From Juglans regia (Eukaryota; Streptophyta; Magnoliopsida; Fagales; Juglandaceae), in the NCBI RefSeq assembly GCF_001411555.2, contig NC_049912.1, forward strand, positions 22,949,722-23,013,721: 64,000 nucleotides of DNA, read 5' to 3'. A model generated the notes under the pieces. The model was not told the DNA's origin and ran no database searches. It worked only from the letters and a program-made list of their open reading frames with translations. Numbering within the stretch: the stretch's first letter is position 1; each line of letters begins with the position of its first letter. Made by a program: the position numbers and the translations under genes. This document shows, piece by piece, positions 23,301 to 36,200 of the stretch.

Positions 23301-24790
23301 TGGGACTTCTTGGTTGTTAGACCAAGTGAACGTGCCTCTTGACAGTGGAATATCCATAAGCTCATGTTCTGGGATGAAATCAGAGAAATCCCTCATAGCG
23401 GGAGTGATGTGGGATACACTTGACCTTTCACTTGGATATCGAGTTATGTTAAAATCACCCCCAATGCAACTTGGTAATTTCCACCAATTAAGAATTCCGG
23501 CCAATTCTTCCTACAAAAGCCTTCTTTCCCAATCAAAATTAGGACCATAGACTCCAGCAAAAGCCCATTTAAAGCCATCTTCTACATTCACAAAAGAGCA
23601 TGCTACAGTGAACTCACCCACACATTCCTCCATTATTTCCACCACCTTTTTATCAGACATAATTATGACACCCTTGGATGCTCCCTTTTGATGGCAGATA
23701 AGACCCATCCGACATATTGCCCTCACCATAGGCTACGAACTAGTCGGCTTGTAAAAGTTTCCAATTTAGTCTCTTGTAAACAAATAATATCACACTTCCA
23801 TTGCCGAAGTAAATTTCTCACTTGGAGCCGCTTATTTAGTTCATGTAGCCCCCTCATGTTCCATGATATAATTTTTGGTTTCATGGACTAACCTTCTTAA
23901 CCCTCCCCTTGCCACACTCCCGATTAGAGCTTTTCTCTCCCTTATCATCCTTCATTGTCCACATAAACCGCCTGAGTTCTTTTTCCTTCTTCTTATCCAA
24001 AATAATGGATTGCTCGGATTTAGCTTGAGTATGTGCAGCCTCAATGGCTATAATTAAAGCCAAAAATTCGGTCTCAAATCCCTCACATGTAATCCCTACA
24101 TAGTGTTTAAGATCCATTCTTTCTGGATAACCCAGTTAGACACCTGAGGATGAAAAGAGTATATGGGGATAGGTTCATCCTCCCCATCCTTAGTAGCCTC
24201 AAACAGAACCATAGCACCAACCTCCCCCAATATACCCACTGGTTCTATATTACTGGAAGCAACAACCATTTTTGTAATGGAAGAAGAACTTTCCGTTAAC
24301 TGAACAGGCCTGCGGTGGTGACTAGCCACCAGCTCCGACTCCATTGGTGCAAACTGTGATATCCCACCATGCTCCAAAGCTTCCAATGACTCTGTCGTCT
24401 CCTCCAAAGGTAGAGCCCAAGTCACTGCCGAAGTTACTGTCGTAGTATTTACCACCGAGTTAACGGGTGGTAACCTAGACGACGCTGGCGACCAAGTTTG
24501 TGCCCCACCCACTTGTTCCTTGAACTCCTGTGAGTAACCCTGCTCAGTTTCAGTTGGTCTCGATCATCGTTGAGGACATTGTTGTTGTATACACTGTCGT
24601 GGTGACAGGAGGTAGCCCAGACGACGACGGCGACGAAGTCTATGTCACCCTGAACTCAGATTGCCCACCCACTTGTTCCGTGGACACATGCGCGAGACAT
24701 TGCTCTGTTTCTTTTGGTCTCGACAAGAGTTGGCCTGCATAAGATCTGCCGAAATCTCCAACAGTGATTACCGACGACTCTTTATAGTAT
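20330..24790 (-). mobile_element. L1-type LINE, heavily decayed
   Basis: Near-complete element on the minus strand, same family as 33133-38600. From its 5' end: an ORF1-like region (24512-24096), endonuclease start KPKIISWNMRGLHELNKRLQ near 23884, QETK, more endonuclease (CIGGDFNITRYPSERSS at about 23465), a linker (22646-23074), reverse transcriptase (DKAPGLDGFTMGFYQACWKV at 22575, then RQRDPL near 22010), and the zf-RVT end (20512-20751). Every ORF2 segment is separated by frameshifts or stops. The RT block with the catalytic FADD motif is missing between METLSKMI and [10 protein letters not shown]. The 3' tail is the T run near 20320-20335 on the plus strand. No TSD was resolved. Confidence 0.88.
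24470..24735 (-). repeat. Tandem duplication of about 140 bp in LINE ORF1
   Basis: Two diverged copies run head to tail. One contains ACCTAGACGACGCTGGCGAC (near 24473), then CCCACCCACTTGTTCC and TTTCAGTTGGTCTCGA. The next contains AGCCCAGACGACGACGGCGAC-like sequence (near 24613), then CCCACCCACTTGTTCC and TTTCTTTTGGTCTCGA. The spacing is about 140 bp. No such duplication was noticed in the copy at 33133. Confidence 0.6.
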
Positions 24791-25791
24791 GAGATTCTTT
24801 ATAGTCTTCCACAGTCCATGCATGAATAATAGGAAGTGAGATTATAATTATTACCATTATTTCCAAAAAACCCTACCACAGGCAGCCCACTTCATCAAAT
24901 ACATTATATTTTGTATGATTTGAATGTTGAATTTTACATGATCGTGTGGTAAAAATGAGTTGTATTCATATCATATCTTTGCTAGTCCCTACTCCATCCT
25001 GAATGGATTCCTCAAGGACTGAATGGCCAAATAGATATGCTGTCTCAGACTCTCAGCAATCCATTAATGAAACAATACTTCTTGCCCCTGTTCATTGAAT
25101 GATAACGTGTGCTTGTTCATTGAGAGAGAGAGAGAGAGAGAGAGAGAGGTGAGTTCAGAAAAAGTACAGCATACAACATGATAGGAGGTAGGCCGCAATC
25201 AAATCGATAACACAAGTTTTTTCTGATATCAACGGCTTTAGCAGTGTTGCTGTTACAATCATTTGAAACTAGACAATCAAATACAACTATACGACAAGGC
25301 TAGGCACCAACCTGCTCACTTTCATGTTAGACTGAATGAATCCAGATGCTATAGAACATTCTCAGTAACAAGGCAAAGAAAATAAAATCTTAGGACGAAA
25401 GGAGCCTTTGGCAAGTATTCTGATAGTGAAAAAAAAAATAGTGTGGTTTAAAAGTTTACTATGATGGGTAAAGAAAGGCTGATGACCTCGAACAAGCACC
25501 TGTATAAATTACATGGGGTATGTTGTCCCACCTGGAAGCATAGTAACACAGTCAAATGATTACTTGTATGAAGGCAAGGACGTTGACCACAATCTATACC
25601 AAAAAAAGTAAGATGCATATGTTAAGATTGTAAGGCTAAATTCAACTACCAAAACATAAGTGGTGGGTAGCCATGCATGCAAATGTAATGAAGTGCTTCC
25701 AAATAAATCAGTAGTGGATCTTCCAAACTCAGCTGAATCCATGTCCGTAAAATTTTTCCTATCAACTGATGGAGAACTGGACAAGTCATCC

Positions 25792-25930
25792 AAAATAAAC
25801 CCTCTAAACATTTTTTTTTGATAAGTAAACGATAGTATTAATAAGAATAGGCATAGCCCAAGTACACAAGAAGGTATACAAGAGATAAAACCTATCTAAG
25901 TTGCTGTAGAAAAATAAACCCCCTAAACAT
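25792..25930 (-). mobile_element. 99-bp LINE 3' end with 20-bp TSD
   Basis: AAAATAAACCCTCTAAACAT (25792-25811) and AAAATAAACCCCCTAAACAT (25911-25930) differ at one base. They flank a 99-bp insert (25812-25910) beginning with a T run and GATAAGTAAACGATAG. Read on the minus strand it contains TTGGGCTATGCCTATTCTTA, the LINE 3'UTR also seen at about 1501. Confidence 0.85.
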
Positions 25931-26511
25931 ATTACTTGTATGGGTCTCCAATCGACAAACTTAATAGAAAATAGGGTTTTCACTAACTATATCTGAAGAT
26001 TTAAAACTTCATAGAGGAAGTTTGTTTGTGTGTATAGTATGGCACTTGAAGGTTGCATTACAATGCACTATACTGGGGTACACGAACTAAGTCAATTTGG
26101 CCCTAAACCCATAACTTTGTTGGTTACAAAAAAACCCCCTTGTGCCATTCAGCTCCGCTGTGAGCTATATCTTCCATGCCTTGTTCTCCTTGATTGTCCT
26201 TTTAGGCTTTTCCTACATATAGTCTAAATCATGGGAAAGTGATTAATATCTTCTTTTTTTTTTGGGTAAGTTTTAAAATTGGGTTAGAAGATCCACCGAA
26301 GTGCATAGCCTTAACCGGATGTGTCGGTAACAAGTAAGCCCGAAGGCTGTTCCCATCCCTGTCAGGGAGATGCCAACCATCTCTCATTTCTACGAACACT
26401 TTATCCAACGTTGGTAACAAGTAACAAGTAATACATGTGTTTTTTGGGATCAACTGACATTAAAAGGAACCATTGATCAGGAATAGCCACAAACATTAGA
26501 TGTTGCGTCCA

Positions 26512-26616
26512 AGCCATTATACCAAGAGTTTTTTTTTTTAATCGGTAAACAAATTTTTATTGATAAAAAGAGTAGGCAATAGCCCAAGTATACGGGCGAG
26601 CCATTATACCAAGAGT
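26512..26616 (-). mobile_element. 69-bp LINE 3' end with perfect 18-bp TSD
   Basis: AGCCATTATACCAAGAGT is repeated exactly at 26512-26529 and 26599-26616. The 69-bp insert (26530-26598) starts with a T run and ends AGCCCAAGTATACGGGCG. On the minus strand this is the LINE 3'UTR and tail. Confidence 0.85.
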
Positions 26617-27221
26617 GATCAATATCTCCTCGAGTTTTATTAATTTCAGTTGGATTCTGCATGTTTTAATTCTCTTTTTTGTTCTGCACACTACACTGAT
26701 ATTCCAGTTATTGGACGCTTGTTTTAAGTTCAATTGTGATTAGTTGTCTGAAAAATTCTGCCTGATTAACATGTGAAATTTGATAGTTTAATTTTCTGAA
26801 TTTTGTCATAAGGAAAAGATGAGGAGACATTTTGAAGTAAGTTTTGAGTTGACCATTGTTAAGAAGTTTAAAAGGGATAGGAATCCTCTTTTGGCTAGAA
26901 AATCAGATCTTGTAGGAGAGATTTCAGGAGCCCTGTAAAGCCTAGACCACTATCTGGAGGCTTAAAGGAGATCCTAGAGCTGCTGCCAGCCTAAGGTATC
27001 CGGCACCCAAAGATTATCACCAATTATCTTTAAATCAAACCCTAGTCACTTTAAAGAAATTGATTTTGCTGCCGCACCATTGAGGTAAGAAACACAATGA
27101 TCTGAATGCTTTTCAAGGAATCCTTAATTGCAAACCCTGGATTAAAATTACCCAGGTAATGATGAGAATGAGTCTTCAGGCCAGAGTTAGTAAAGTAGAC
27201 ACTGACTTGGTACATTTGGAT

Positions 27222-27422
27222 CCCAAACCCATCTCAACTTATCTCAACTCATCTTATCTAATCATTATAACTTTCCCAATTTCCAACACAAAATATAATA
27301 AACAATTCAACTTTTTCAAATCCCAAAATAATAACAATACTAAAAAATAATATTCTAACAATAGTTTATTCAATTTTGAACTTTCCTCTCAACTCAACTC
27401 AGTTCAACATCTAAACGCAGCC
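27222..27422. mobile_element. MITE family 1 copy
   Basis: Begins near TTTGGATCCCAAACCC and contains CATCTCAACTTATCTCAACT, ACAAAATATAATAAACAATT, AATAATATTCTAACAATAG and, at the end, CTCAACTCAACTCAG then ATCTAAACGCAG. Same order as the copy at 5461. Confidence 0.7.
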
Positions 27423-28084
27423 TAGTGAAAAACTAAATAAGTGTTTAATAATTTATCACATAGACCATTAGGGTTTCCGTTTAGGCTTCTTTTATGGCAT
27501 TACGATTTTCCTTAATTTTGATATGCAGGATTTGTTACCTTCATTATTTTAAGGTTTAAAAAATAACTCATTCATATTTGGAATTTTTAAAGTACATAGA
27601 ACTTTTAATGCATGCTGCTGTGGAATGCAATGACTTAGATGGAGCCAGTTATAAAACAGCAATCAGTCAAGGGCAGCAAAAGACAGATGTGAGGCAATAA
27701 GAATTAGAACGATGCCCTTGTTCTCTTTCTACCTAACATGCTTCTTGAGGTTTTTAATGATAATGAAATTTCCTTGCAAAATATTGACAATCAATAGTCT
27801 CATGAAAGCAACAGGGATTGCTTTATCATGTGTAATCGTTTTGGCTGATATAAATAAGAAAGATGGATGCAATAACGTCGAAGTCTTGGTTCAATAAGAT
27901 TTTAAAGCAAAGAAAATGCCTAATTTTTTAATGACTCAGTCCCAATAGAGTAATCATATACCAAATGGTAAGAAGAATAAATTAATAAACAAAGTACAAG
28001 CAGTTCAAACTCATGTGAAGGTGAAGAGAAGCATACCATTCCAGTGGAGTTGTACACATCAATGTGGGTAATGATCACTAGCTA

Positions 28085-30176
28085 TTAGCATTCTAAAGCA
28101 TATGTTGGGACCTACAATAAAAAAGATGAAAAATGAAAAGTAAACCAAATTACTAACATAAAACTCCATATTGCAGACTAGTTTAATCCATCATCAGTGA
28201 ACCAACTTCATTGCAAAAAGTTAACAAATTCAAAACACAAGCAACGACCTTGACATGCATATGCTACTAGGAACAATATCATTTCATTCATATCCTCATC
28301 ATTAACATTTTTTATCAGAATTTTATTGATGAGAAATAGGCTCATCGTTAACATTTTAATTGACATACTTCATTGTTCCCATCCTAAACAAGTCCGGCCC
28401 CTATATTGCAAATAATGAAAGCATAAGTTTCAAATTTGAAGAATATCTTTATTACTTCAAGAGCTTCTTGATGAAATTTGGTCAAGAGGGAGGCTACAAC
28501 CAGCCATTCAGACTGAATGGAGTAAGGGACACCCTTTTTCCTTTCCATTACCTTTTTCACTTGAATGCTACCAGAAAATACGGAACAGTTTTTATACGAA
28601 GCTACCATTTTTTGTCCATTAATCAACAGCAACAAAAACAAAATAAAGAGAACAGAAAATAAAAGAAAACTCCCAATAAATGAGTATAAAATGCCTATCA
28701 TTTTTTCAAATATTGTTTTAGGATAGGAAAGATTTTAGCATGACTGAAAAACAAGTAGCATCATTCAGGCAGCAAACCCTAAATTTGAATAAAAAAAATT
28801 AATCTACCAAGCACATCATCATACTTAAACCTACCTCGAGCATGTTTTCATCAAGCAAATGAGATGTCGCACAAGTCGTGGCATGAGAACTATCATAATG
28901 GAGGATCCTAAGTTTCCCTTCCTGGATTTTACAGAAAATAATGAAAAATACAAAAAGGATAACATTAGGCTATAGACAAACAAGTAAAAAGATGCAAATA
29001 GCGAATCTTGTTTACCTTAGTCCCATAGACAAGGCCACCTCCAACTGATGGATGAAAGCAGGCTACATTGACCTCATCCTCAGCACTAGGAAGAACTCTC
29101 ACAAGTTCCATATCAGAAACTCTGTAAACCTGATTGGTGAAAAATGATTTTTAATGAAGAGAACTTCAAAAACCTGAGTGATGTACATGGCCTGAAAATT
29201 ATATTCTTGGGTAACGAAGTTCTGTAAACATATATAAAAAAGAGTACCCAAAAGAAAACATTGAACTCTTACCTCCAGAATTGTGTAAATAGGCACTGTT
29301 GTCTCCCCATCAATGACAACACTCTTAAGAAGTGAACTATGGCGTCGACCATAAGCAAGTAACAAGTGCTCAGATGTAGGTGAGAACTAGGGACATGAAA
29401 CAATATCCATGTTCAATACAAGAGTACAAAGAAAAGCGTCTTGTTAATGGATATAGCTGATGAACTTTAACGTAAGCATGAATAGGTCACTATTGTGTCC
29501 CAACATGAGTTCACATTATAATTTTGCATTAGATACAAAAATAAAGATAATCAAATGTAAAATCTGTAGGCTTATACACTTCACTTTTGACTCAAAAAAC
29601 TAAATCTTCACCATGCAAAAAAAAAAAAATTAACATCAGGGACAATATAATCTTCACACACTTACCCTTTGATTTTGATGAATAAACTGCTCAAAATATG
29701 CATTTTCAAAATTGAACGGTAGAAAAAAAATCAATGTTAATATAACTGAGAGTAAGATTTCTTACACATCATAAAATATAAGTACTTCTTTTTTGATAAG
29801 TTAAAATATAAGTACTTCTCAGAATTGGAAAGAATACTTTCTGCTGTAGACATCACCAAACTTAGAGCAATGCAAAATACTCTTTAGCAAATGAGTTATT
29901 TTTTGTGCAAAGTCTATTCAAACAAAAAAAATTGAAGATAAGTCCATTAAAATCACATTAATCTAAACAATGATAAGAAATGCATTCATTTTTAGAGAAA
30001 GAGGATTATATGTATCACCTGAGACACAAATGAAACTATACCCAGGCCCCACCCCCACCCCTGGGCCTTGCAGGGAAAAATAAAAAAAGGCACCAGAAAG
30101 CAACTGACCTGAATTGAGGTTAAACAGTGAGCAGCCCGTATTGCCCGTGATGCAAGGACCAAGCCAAATCTAGATT

Positions 30177-30212
<36 letters not shown>

Positions 30213-33200
30213 ACATCAGGAAGAAATGCAACAAGGGAAAGCATAAATGAAAATCTTAAAAAAAATGACTGCATGAATAGGTTTGAGCTTTACGTTGCCT
30301 CCTCAAGGGAATATATCCGAAGCTCATACAGAACTTGGTGAGCTGAAATTGGGTGCCGTGTCGGGGAGGTTGCAGCCCCTGGGATGTCATGGTGAACCCC
30401 TTGCAATCCTGGATCAGCTTCCAGATGAGGCAGCACGCATGCCACACAAGCTGCTAAAAATCTCCCGCAAGGTGAAAAATGAGCCCCCATTTCACTACAA
30501 ACATTTGCGTACATGTAAACATATGTCAAACTCTAGTGCATAAAATTATGTAGCCTACACGTTAACGTTACAAAAAGAAGAAAGATTATTATCAATATCT
30601 CCGATCTTCAAGCCAAACATTACTCCAATGAAGAGCTATGTTTAGATAAGTACAAGTACCAACAAGTACTACTTCCCATTATAAATCTTTGAATGTTTAC
30701 CCTACACAGTAACAAGTTACCTGAAATTGCAAGAGACTGCTATTATTTAATATTAGACAAAGGTCATACCTACAAAGTACAGCATGGGGTACAACTAAGC
30801 GGCACTTTTCTGCATCAAGAGGAGCACATGGATCTTTTATGTCATGTGCCCATAATCTTAGCTTCACAGTGCACGGTAACTCCCCAGCAGCCGCCGCAGC
30901 CAATGAGGTTGCAAGTTCAGATTGGATTCTACTTACAGCAACTCGAGGATCACCTTCATCACGTGGAACATGATTAAAAGCAGCACCATCACCAGATACG
31001 GTCCTGGACCTCATGCGAAAACGCGAAGAACGCTGTCGCGAGCTGGATCTTCCGGTAGCCCTATATTGGCTAACAACAGCTGGCATAACTGAAGAAGCCG
31101 CAAGATTCTGATTTTCCATTTCATTAAATGCTGATGAATTCTCGTGGGCTGAACCATTGACAGAATTCATGGTGCGTTGTGCAGCTTGGCTCTGGCCAAT
31201 TAACCACCCTTGCAAGAAGGGTAGCTCCCAATACATGGGGTCACCAAAAGGGAAAAAGCGAGTATTTCTCTCTTCGGGATGCACTTCCATAGTCTCTGTG
31301 GTATCCACAGCAGATTGATAAATTGTGTTACCCATTTCACTCATTATAGAATCATTTCCCATATCCTCTGGCACAGGAGATGAACTATGAGGATCAATTG
31401 GAGACAATAGAAGTTCATACTGCCCTGAAGAAGTGGAATATGTCAGAAGCCGCATTGAAGCAGAAGGATCCACTCTCGGTTGGACGGTACTCAAACCTGC
31501 ATCCCCATAAGTAGGCTGCAAAGATGTTCTCCCATCATCTCTAGCAAATGAAGGCCACATCAGAAAGGGTAAAGACATGAGAGGAAGTTCATCTGCCAAA
31601 CAAGGAAGACCACTGGAATGAGCATCGGCCAAGAACACAGTGGGCGGAGGATAGTGCAAGTAACCTGGAGAAGTTGCAAGTGTCATTGAGGAATCTGATG
31701 AGTCAAGGTCATTGACCTGCAAATCAGCACAATATCAGAACCAAAGGCTATAATATGAAATGAAAAAAGGCATATAAGTAAAATGACCACCAAAAGAGGT
31801 TACCTCAGCAGTTAAAAGAAAAGGGGCTGCATGTGGGTGAAAATGCACAGCCCGAAGAGACCGGCGTGTTCTTAGTACAATGGCTGGCGAGGATGTCTCC
31901 TCTCTCCTGTTGTAATGCCACATGTATAGCTAACAAAGAAATCATAATCCAACATCATTAAAGAACAAGTCAACATAAGATAGTAATTAAAATTCACAGA
32001 TAAGAAGTCCTCACTTTGTGACCTGAAGCCACAGCAAGAAGCTCCCCCTGTGCATGGAAGGCAATAGAAGCAATAGGACGACCTGCACAGAGGAAAGGAC
32101 ATATCCACCATAAAAATTATATAATTTCAGCAATTTGATAGGTATAGTAGGTAAGAATTTCAGCATGACATTATTCTCCAAATGCTAGATATAGAAATCC
32201 ATAGGGGGTAATTACAAAAATCGCGTGATCCTATACACTGTGCAGTATATGCATCCCATAAACGAACTTCATGATCCAAACTTCCACTTGCAAGTATTTC
32301 AGGATATAATGGATGAAACCTAACCTGCAAGAGTTCCACAAGAACGTGAGAAGACAGTTCCATAGTAGGTATAGCATACTCATAGAAGTGTATGTTATGT
32401 AAAGCACTATACAACGGTATGCATGCATTCTTGTGAGAAGCATGAAAAGGAACTCATTTGGTGAAGATTTGCTTTCTAACAGGTAATGAGGCAATCACCA
32501 CAAGATACATTCCCATATGGTAAACATCCCCGAGATGACCGTTATAGCACTAGCTTAAGATATAAATTTCTTCTTCAAAAGCCAAATACAAGATCATGAC
32601 AGCAGAACTTGAAGGTTTCATTGAACAAATAATATTTAAAACATACTCTATAAGCCTTAAGAAATTAACAGATGTGAATAAAGCATATAAGATAGACTTA
32701 CCACCCAAGGGGTCCTTCGGTGACCACTCAAAACCTTTAAGCAACTCCCAGTTTGGCAGTCGATAATCTTTACGGTATGGTCTCCACTGCAGGACCAAAA
32801 ATGCAATGCTATTTGAAGAAGCACTTCTAGGAAAATCTTTGTCTAACCTTTGGCATAAGCGAAAAGATAAGACGAAAAATGGTAACTCACTGTGTAGAGG
32901 CAACTGTTCTTCCATCAGGGCTGAAGGCTGCTGCAATAGTCGACCTTGGAGGAGGCAATAGTGGACAATATTTGGCTGAAAAATGCCGCAACGTCTCTGC
33001 CTCCACCCTGAAAGAATAACCAAAGTTTGCAATATTAAACAAATATACTGATAGGAACAAACACCAAGACCAATAAAAGATTGAGAGTGAATACAACAAA
33101 TACAGACACACATCATATAATATATTTGTTATAGAATATATGGTGCTAGAACACTTTTTCTAGAGGCCTTTTTCTCTCCGTACACTTTTCTCCCTCCCCT

Positions 33201-36200
33201 GTTTTCTCATGCACGTTTGAAAAATATCACGCTGTTTGGTGTTTCTTCGTCGATAGTGTTCTGTTAATGGTGAAATAAATCTTGAGATTGGTGTTAACTG
33301 CTTCTTATTCAATATGGATTATCCCATAGAGGTGGTTATTGAATCCAAAAGATTTATTCTGTCAAAAGTGGGTGGTGGATCAGTGCGAGTCACCGAGAGA
33401 AGCTGGAAGATGGATCATACAGTGATTTTGGGAGCATCATAAACGCATTGGCTGAGGAAGGTGTTAAGAGGAAAGCTCAAGAGAGGGGAAGAGGGAGGTG
33501 TATTCAGCAACTAGAGATGGCTACTGCAGTCTTATTGCTCAACGATGCACAAACCATAGAGGAAAAATATACTGTGCATTCCAGAAGGAAATAATGGGTG
33601 GGGTTGGAGGAAAATGCGGGAGGTATTGTTAGAAAGTGGTATAGAGGTCTCTGTTAATGGAGGAGCTCAGGTGAACATTGGGAAGGAGGAAGTGAAGTTT
33701 CAGTCACAGTCGTATAAGGAGGCCTTATCCTCGTCGTTGCCGACAGCTATGAGGAAACGGGAAGGTGGAGTGACAATTTATGACAGGAGACAAGGGAGGT
33801 GGAGTCGAGACTCAATTCCGAACCATACCCATGGCAGGAAATCCGCGGCGTGTCAGGAGGCGTGGGAAGTGCGAAGACTATTGATGGAGATGCAAGGCCA
33901 GATGCGGTATCTGCAGAGAGGTATGGCTGAAATTGTGGAATTTGTTGGGGTGTTTAAGGAAAACGAAGACACGGACGTATTAAAAAGGAAAATGGGGCGG
34001 GTTGGAGATACGGGTGGATTAAAAACGTATGGGGGAGCTGGGCCTAGTAAAACCCGGAATGAGGCCCAACAAAAGAGTAAACAAAAGGGGCGGGCCGTTT
34101 GGAGGAAATTAAATGGGCAAACTAGGCCCAAGTTACAGCGAGGCTCTTCCTCTTCAGCAGGGGCTGGGCCGTCCCAGCCCAAGGCCCAAATGGGCGGGCA
34201 AGGATCCGGGTGTGAAGATCTAGCCCAGCCCAGCGACGCGATCAACACAGCGGTGCGACATCCAGCCTCGGCTTCGTGCCGGAAAGTCCACCGATGGCGG
34301 AGGTAGCACAGAAACCGCCGACAACAGCTATAGAGGTCGCCGACGAGGCGTCACCGGTGTTCTGTGCACAGAAGGAGTTCGAAATGATGGAAAATACGAC
34401 CTAGATTTCACCGACATCTATGGAAGGCACAGGGTTGGATCCGGCGAAATTATCTGTCAAACCCTTAGAGGGTTCTGAGTCGGAGGTTGGGGATGAGGAG
34501 TCCGAGGACCTCATGCACTCGGTGGAGGATGATTTAGTCCTCTCTGAGTCGTGCGATCAGTTGGGTTTAGAGGAATTTTCTATGGGGGAGGATTTTCAGA
34601 ATTTCCAGAGTAGCAATCCTATCCCATTGAACTATTGTTTTCCAGATCAAGCTTCAGACTGGGTATTACATAAGGTGAAAGAGATTCAACATTTTGTGGG
34701 GATTAATTGCGAGGGGTATGAAGAGCAGTTCATAGCATTGTTAACTGCTATGGAAGCTGGGTATCAACAGAAAAGGAAGGGGGACTTGAAGCAGAATCGA
34801 AAGCTCAAAAGGTTGATGTGGTCAATGAACTCGGAGGGTAGTCCTAGTAGGAGTAGGGTAAAAGGGAAGGGGCCGTTTGTTCATAAATGAAGCCAAAATT
34901 TGTGTCTTGGAATGTCCGCGGTCATAATGAGGTAGAAAAGCGTCTTCGGATTCGGCACTTACTTCGTGAGTGGAAAGTGGACATCATTTGTTTACAAGAA
35001 ACGAAGCTGAAGTTAATCAATAGGAGGATTGTGAGGAGTATATGGAGTAGTAATTATGTAGATTGGGTGTATTTGGCTTCTTCGGGGGCATCAGGAGGAG
35101 TTATAATGTTGTGGGATAGGCGGGTGGTGGAGAAAGTAGAGGATTACATAGGGAAATATATGGTAGCGTGCTCCTTTAGAAGTGTGGCGGATGGTTTCTT
35201 GTGGGCTTTTACAGGGGTTTATGGGCCCAATTTAGACGTGGATAGAAGATTAATGTGGGATGAGCTAGCTGGGGTTCATTGCTGGTGGGAACTCCCTTGG
35301 TGTATTGGGGGTAGTTTTAATGTTGCTCGATTCCAAAGTGAAAGTTTTGGAAATAGAAGATTGAGGCCAGCAAACTTAGAGTTCTCAGAGTGCATCTTCG
35401 ACTTGAATTTGATAGATCTACCACTAGTAGAGGGCCTTGCTACATGGTCTAATAATCATACATGGACTCGATTGGATCGTTTCCTAATTTCACCAGAGTG
35501 AGAAAGTCAGTTTCCGGACGTACGGCAAAAGCTGTTGGGCCGGTTAACCTCGGATCATTGGCCTATCTTGCTGGATTGTGGAGGCATTCAGAGTGGTAGA
35601 CGGTATTTTAAGTTTGAGAATATGTGGTTGAAATCAGAAGGTTTTGTGGAGAGGGTAAAACAGTGGTGGATTTCTTATCAGTTTGAGGGTACACCCAGCT
35701 TTATTTTTGCAAATAAGCTGAAAGTTTTAAAAAGAGATTTAAGAATATGGAATAAACAGTCTTTCGGCAATGTGGAGGAGAACAAAAATACCAAGTGGAT
35801 GGAAATACAGGTGTTAGAAAGACTACAGGAGGGGAGGCCTCTTACTGAAGAAGAACAAGCACAGAAAACTTTGTTGGGCGCAGATCTTGAGAGGATAATC
35901 TTGCAGGAGGAAATGTCTTGGAGCCAAAAGTCAAGAGCATTATGGTTAAAGGAAGAGAATCGGAGCACGAAGTTTTTTCATAGTATTGCAAACTCACATA
36001 GAAGAAACAATAACATTGAGGTGTTGAAAATTGAGGGGGTGGAGTGTAGAGAAGAAGAGGTTATCAAAGAGCATGTGGTTGATTTTTTTGAAAAGATACT
36101 TACTGAGCAGGAGGGGTGGAGGCCTACTCTTGATGGGTTGGTGTTGAACATTATTGAACCAGGAGATGTGGTCAGGATGGAGAGGGCTTTTGATGAGGAA

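Larger units (their letters stand above)
24791..28084. other. Intergenic spacer between LINE and AMBRA1-like gene
   Basis: About 3.3 kb without a supported gene. It includes a (GA)n run at 25122-25148, retroelement stubs at 25792-25930 and 26512-26616, and a MITE at 27222-27422. The part nearest 28085 is probably the 3'UTR of the AMBRA1-like gene. The longest frames (26229, 25560, 27712) look random. Confidence 0.5.

Noticed and set aside
30283..30543. Plus-strand open frame over exon 9 of the AMBRA1-like gene
   Set aside because: Antisense shadow of a well-supported exon; no conserved motif.
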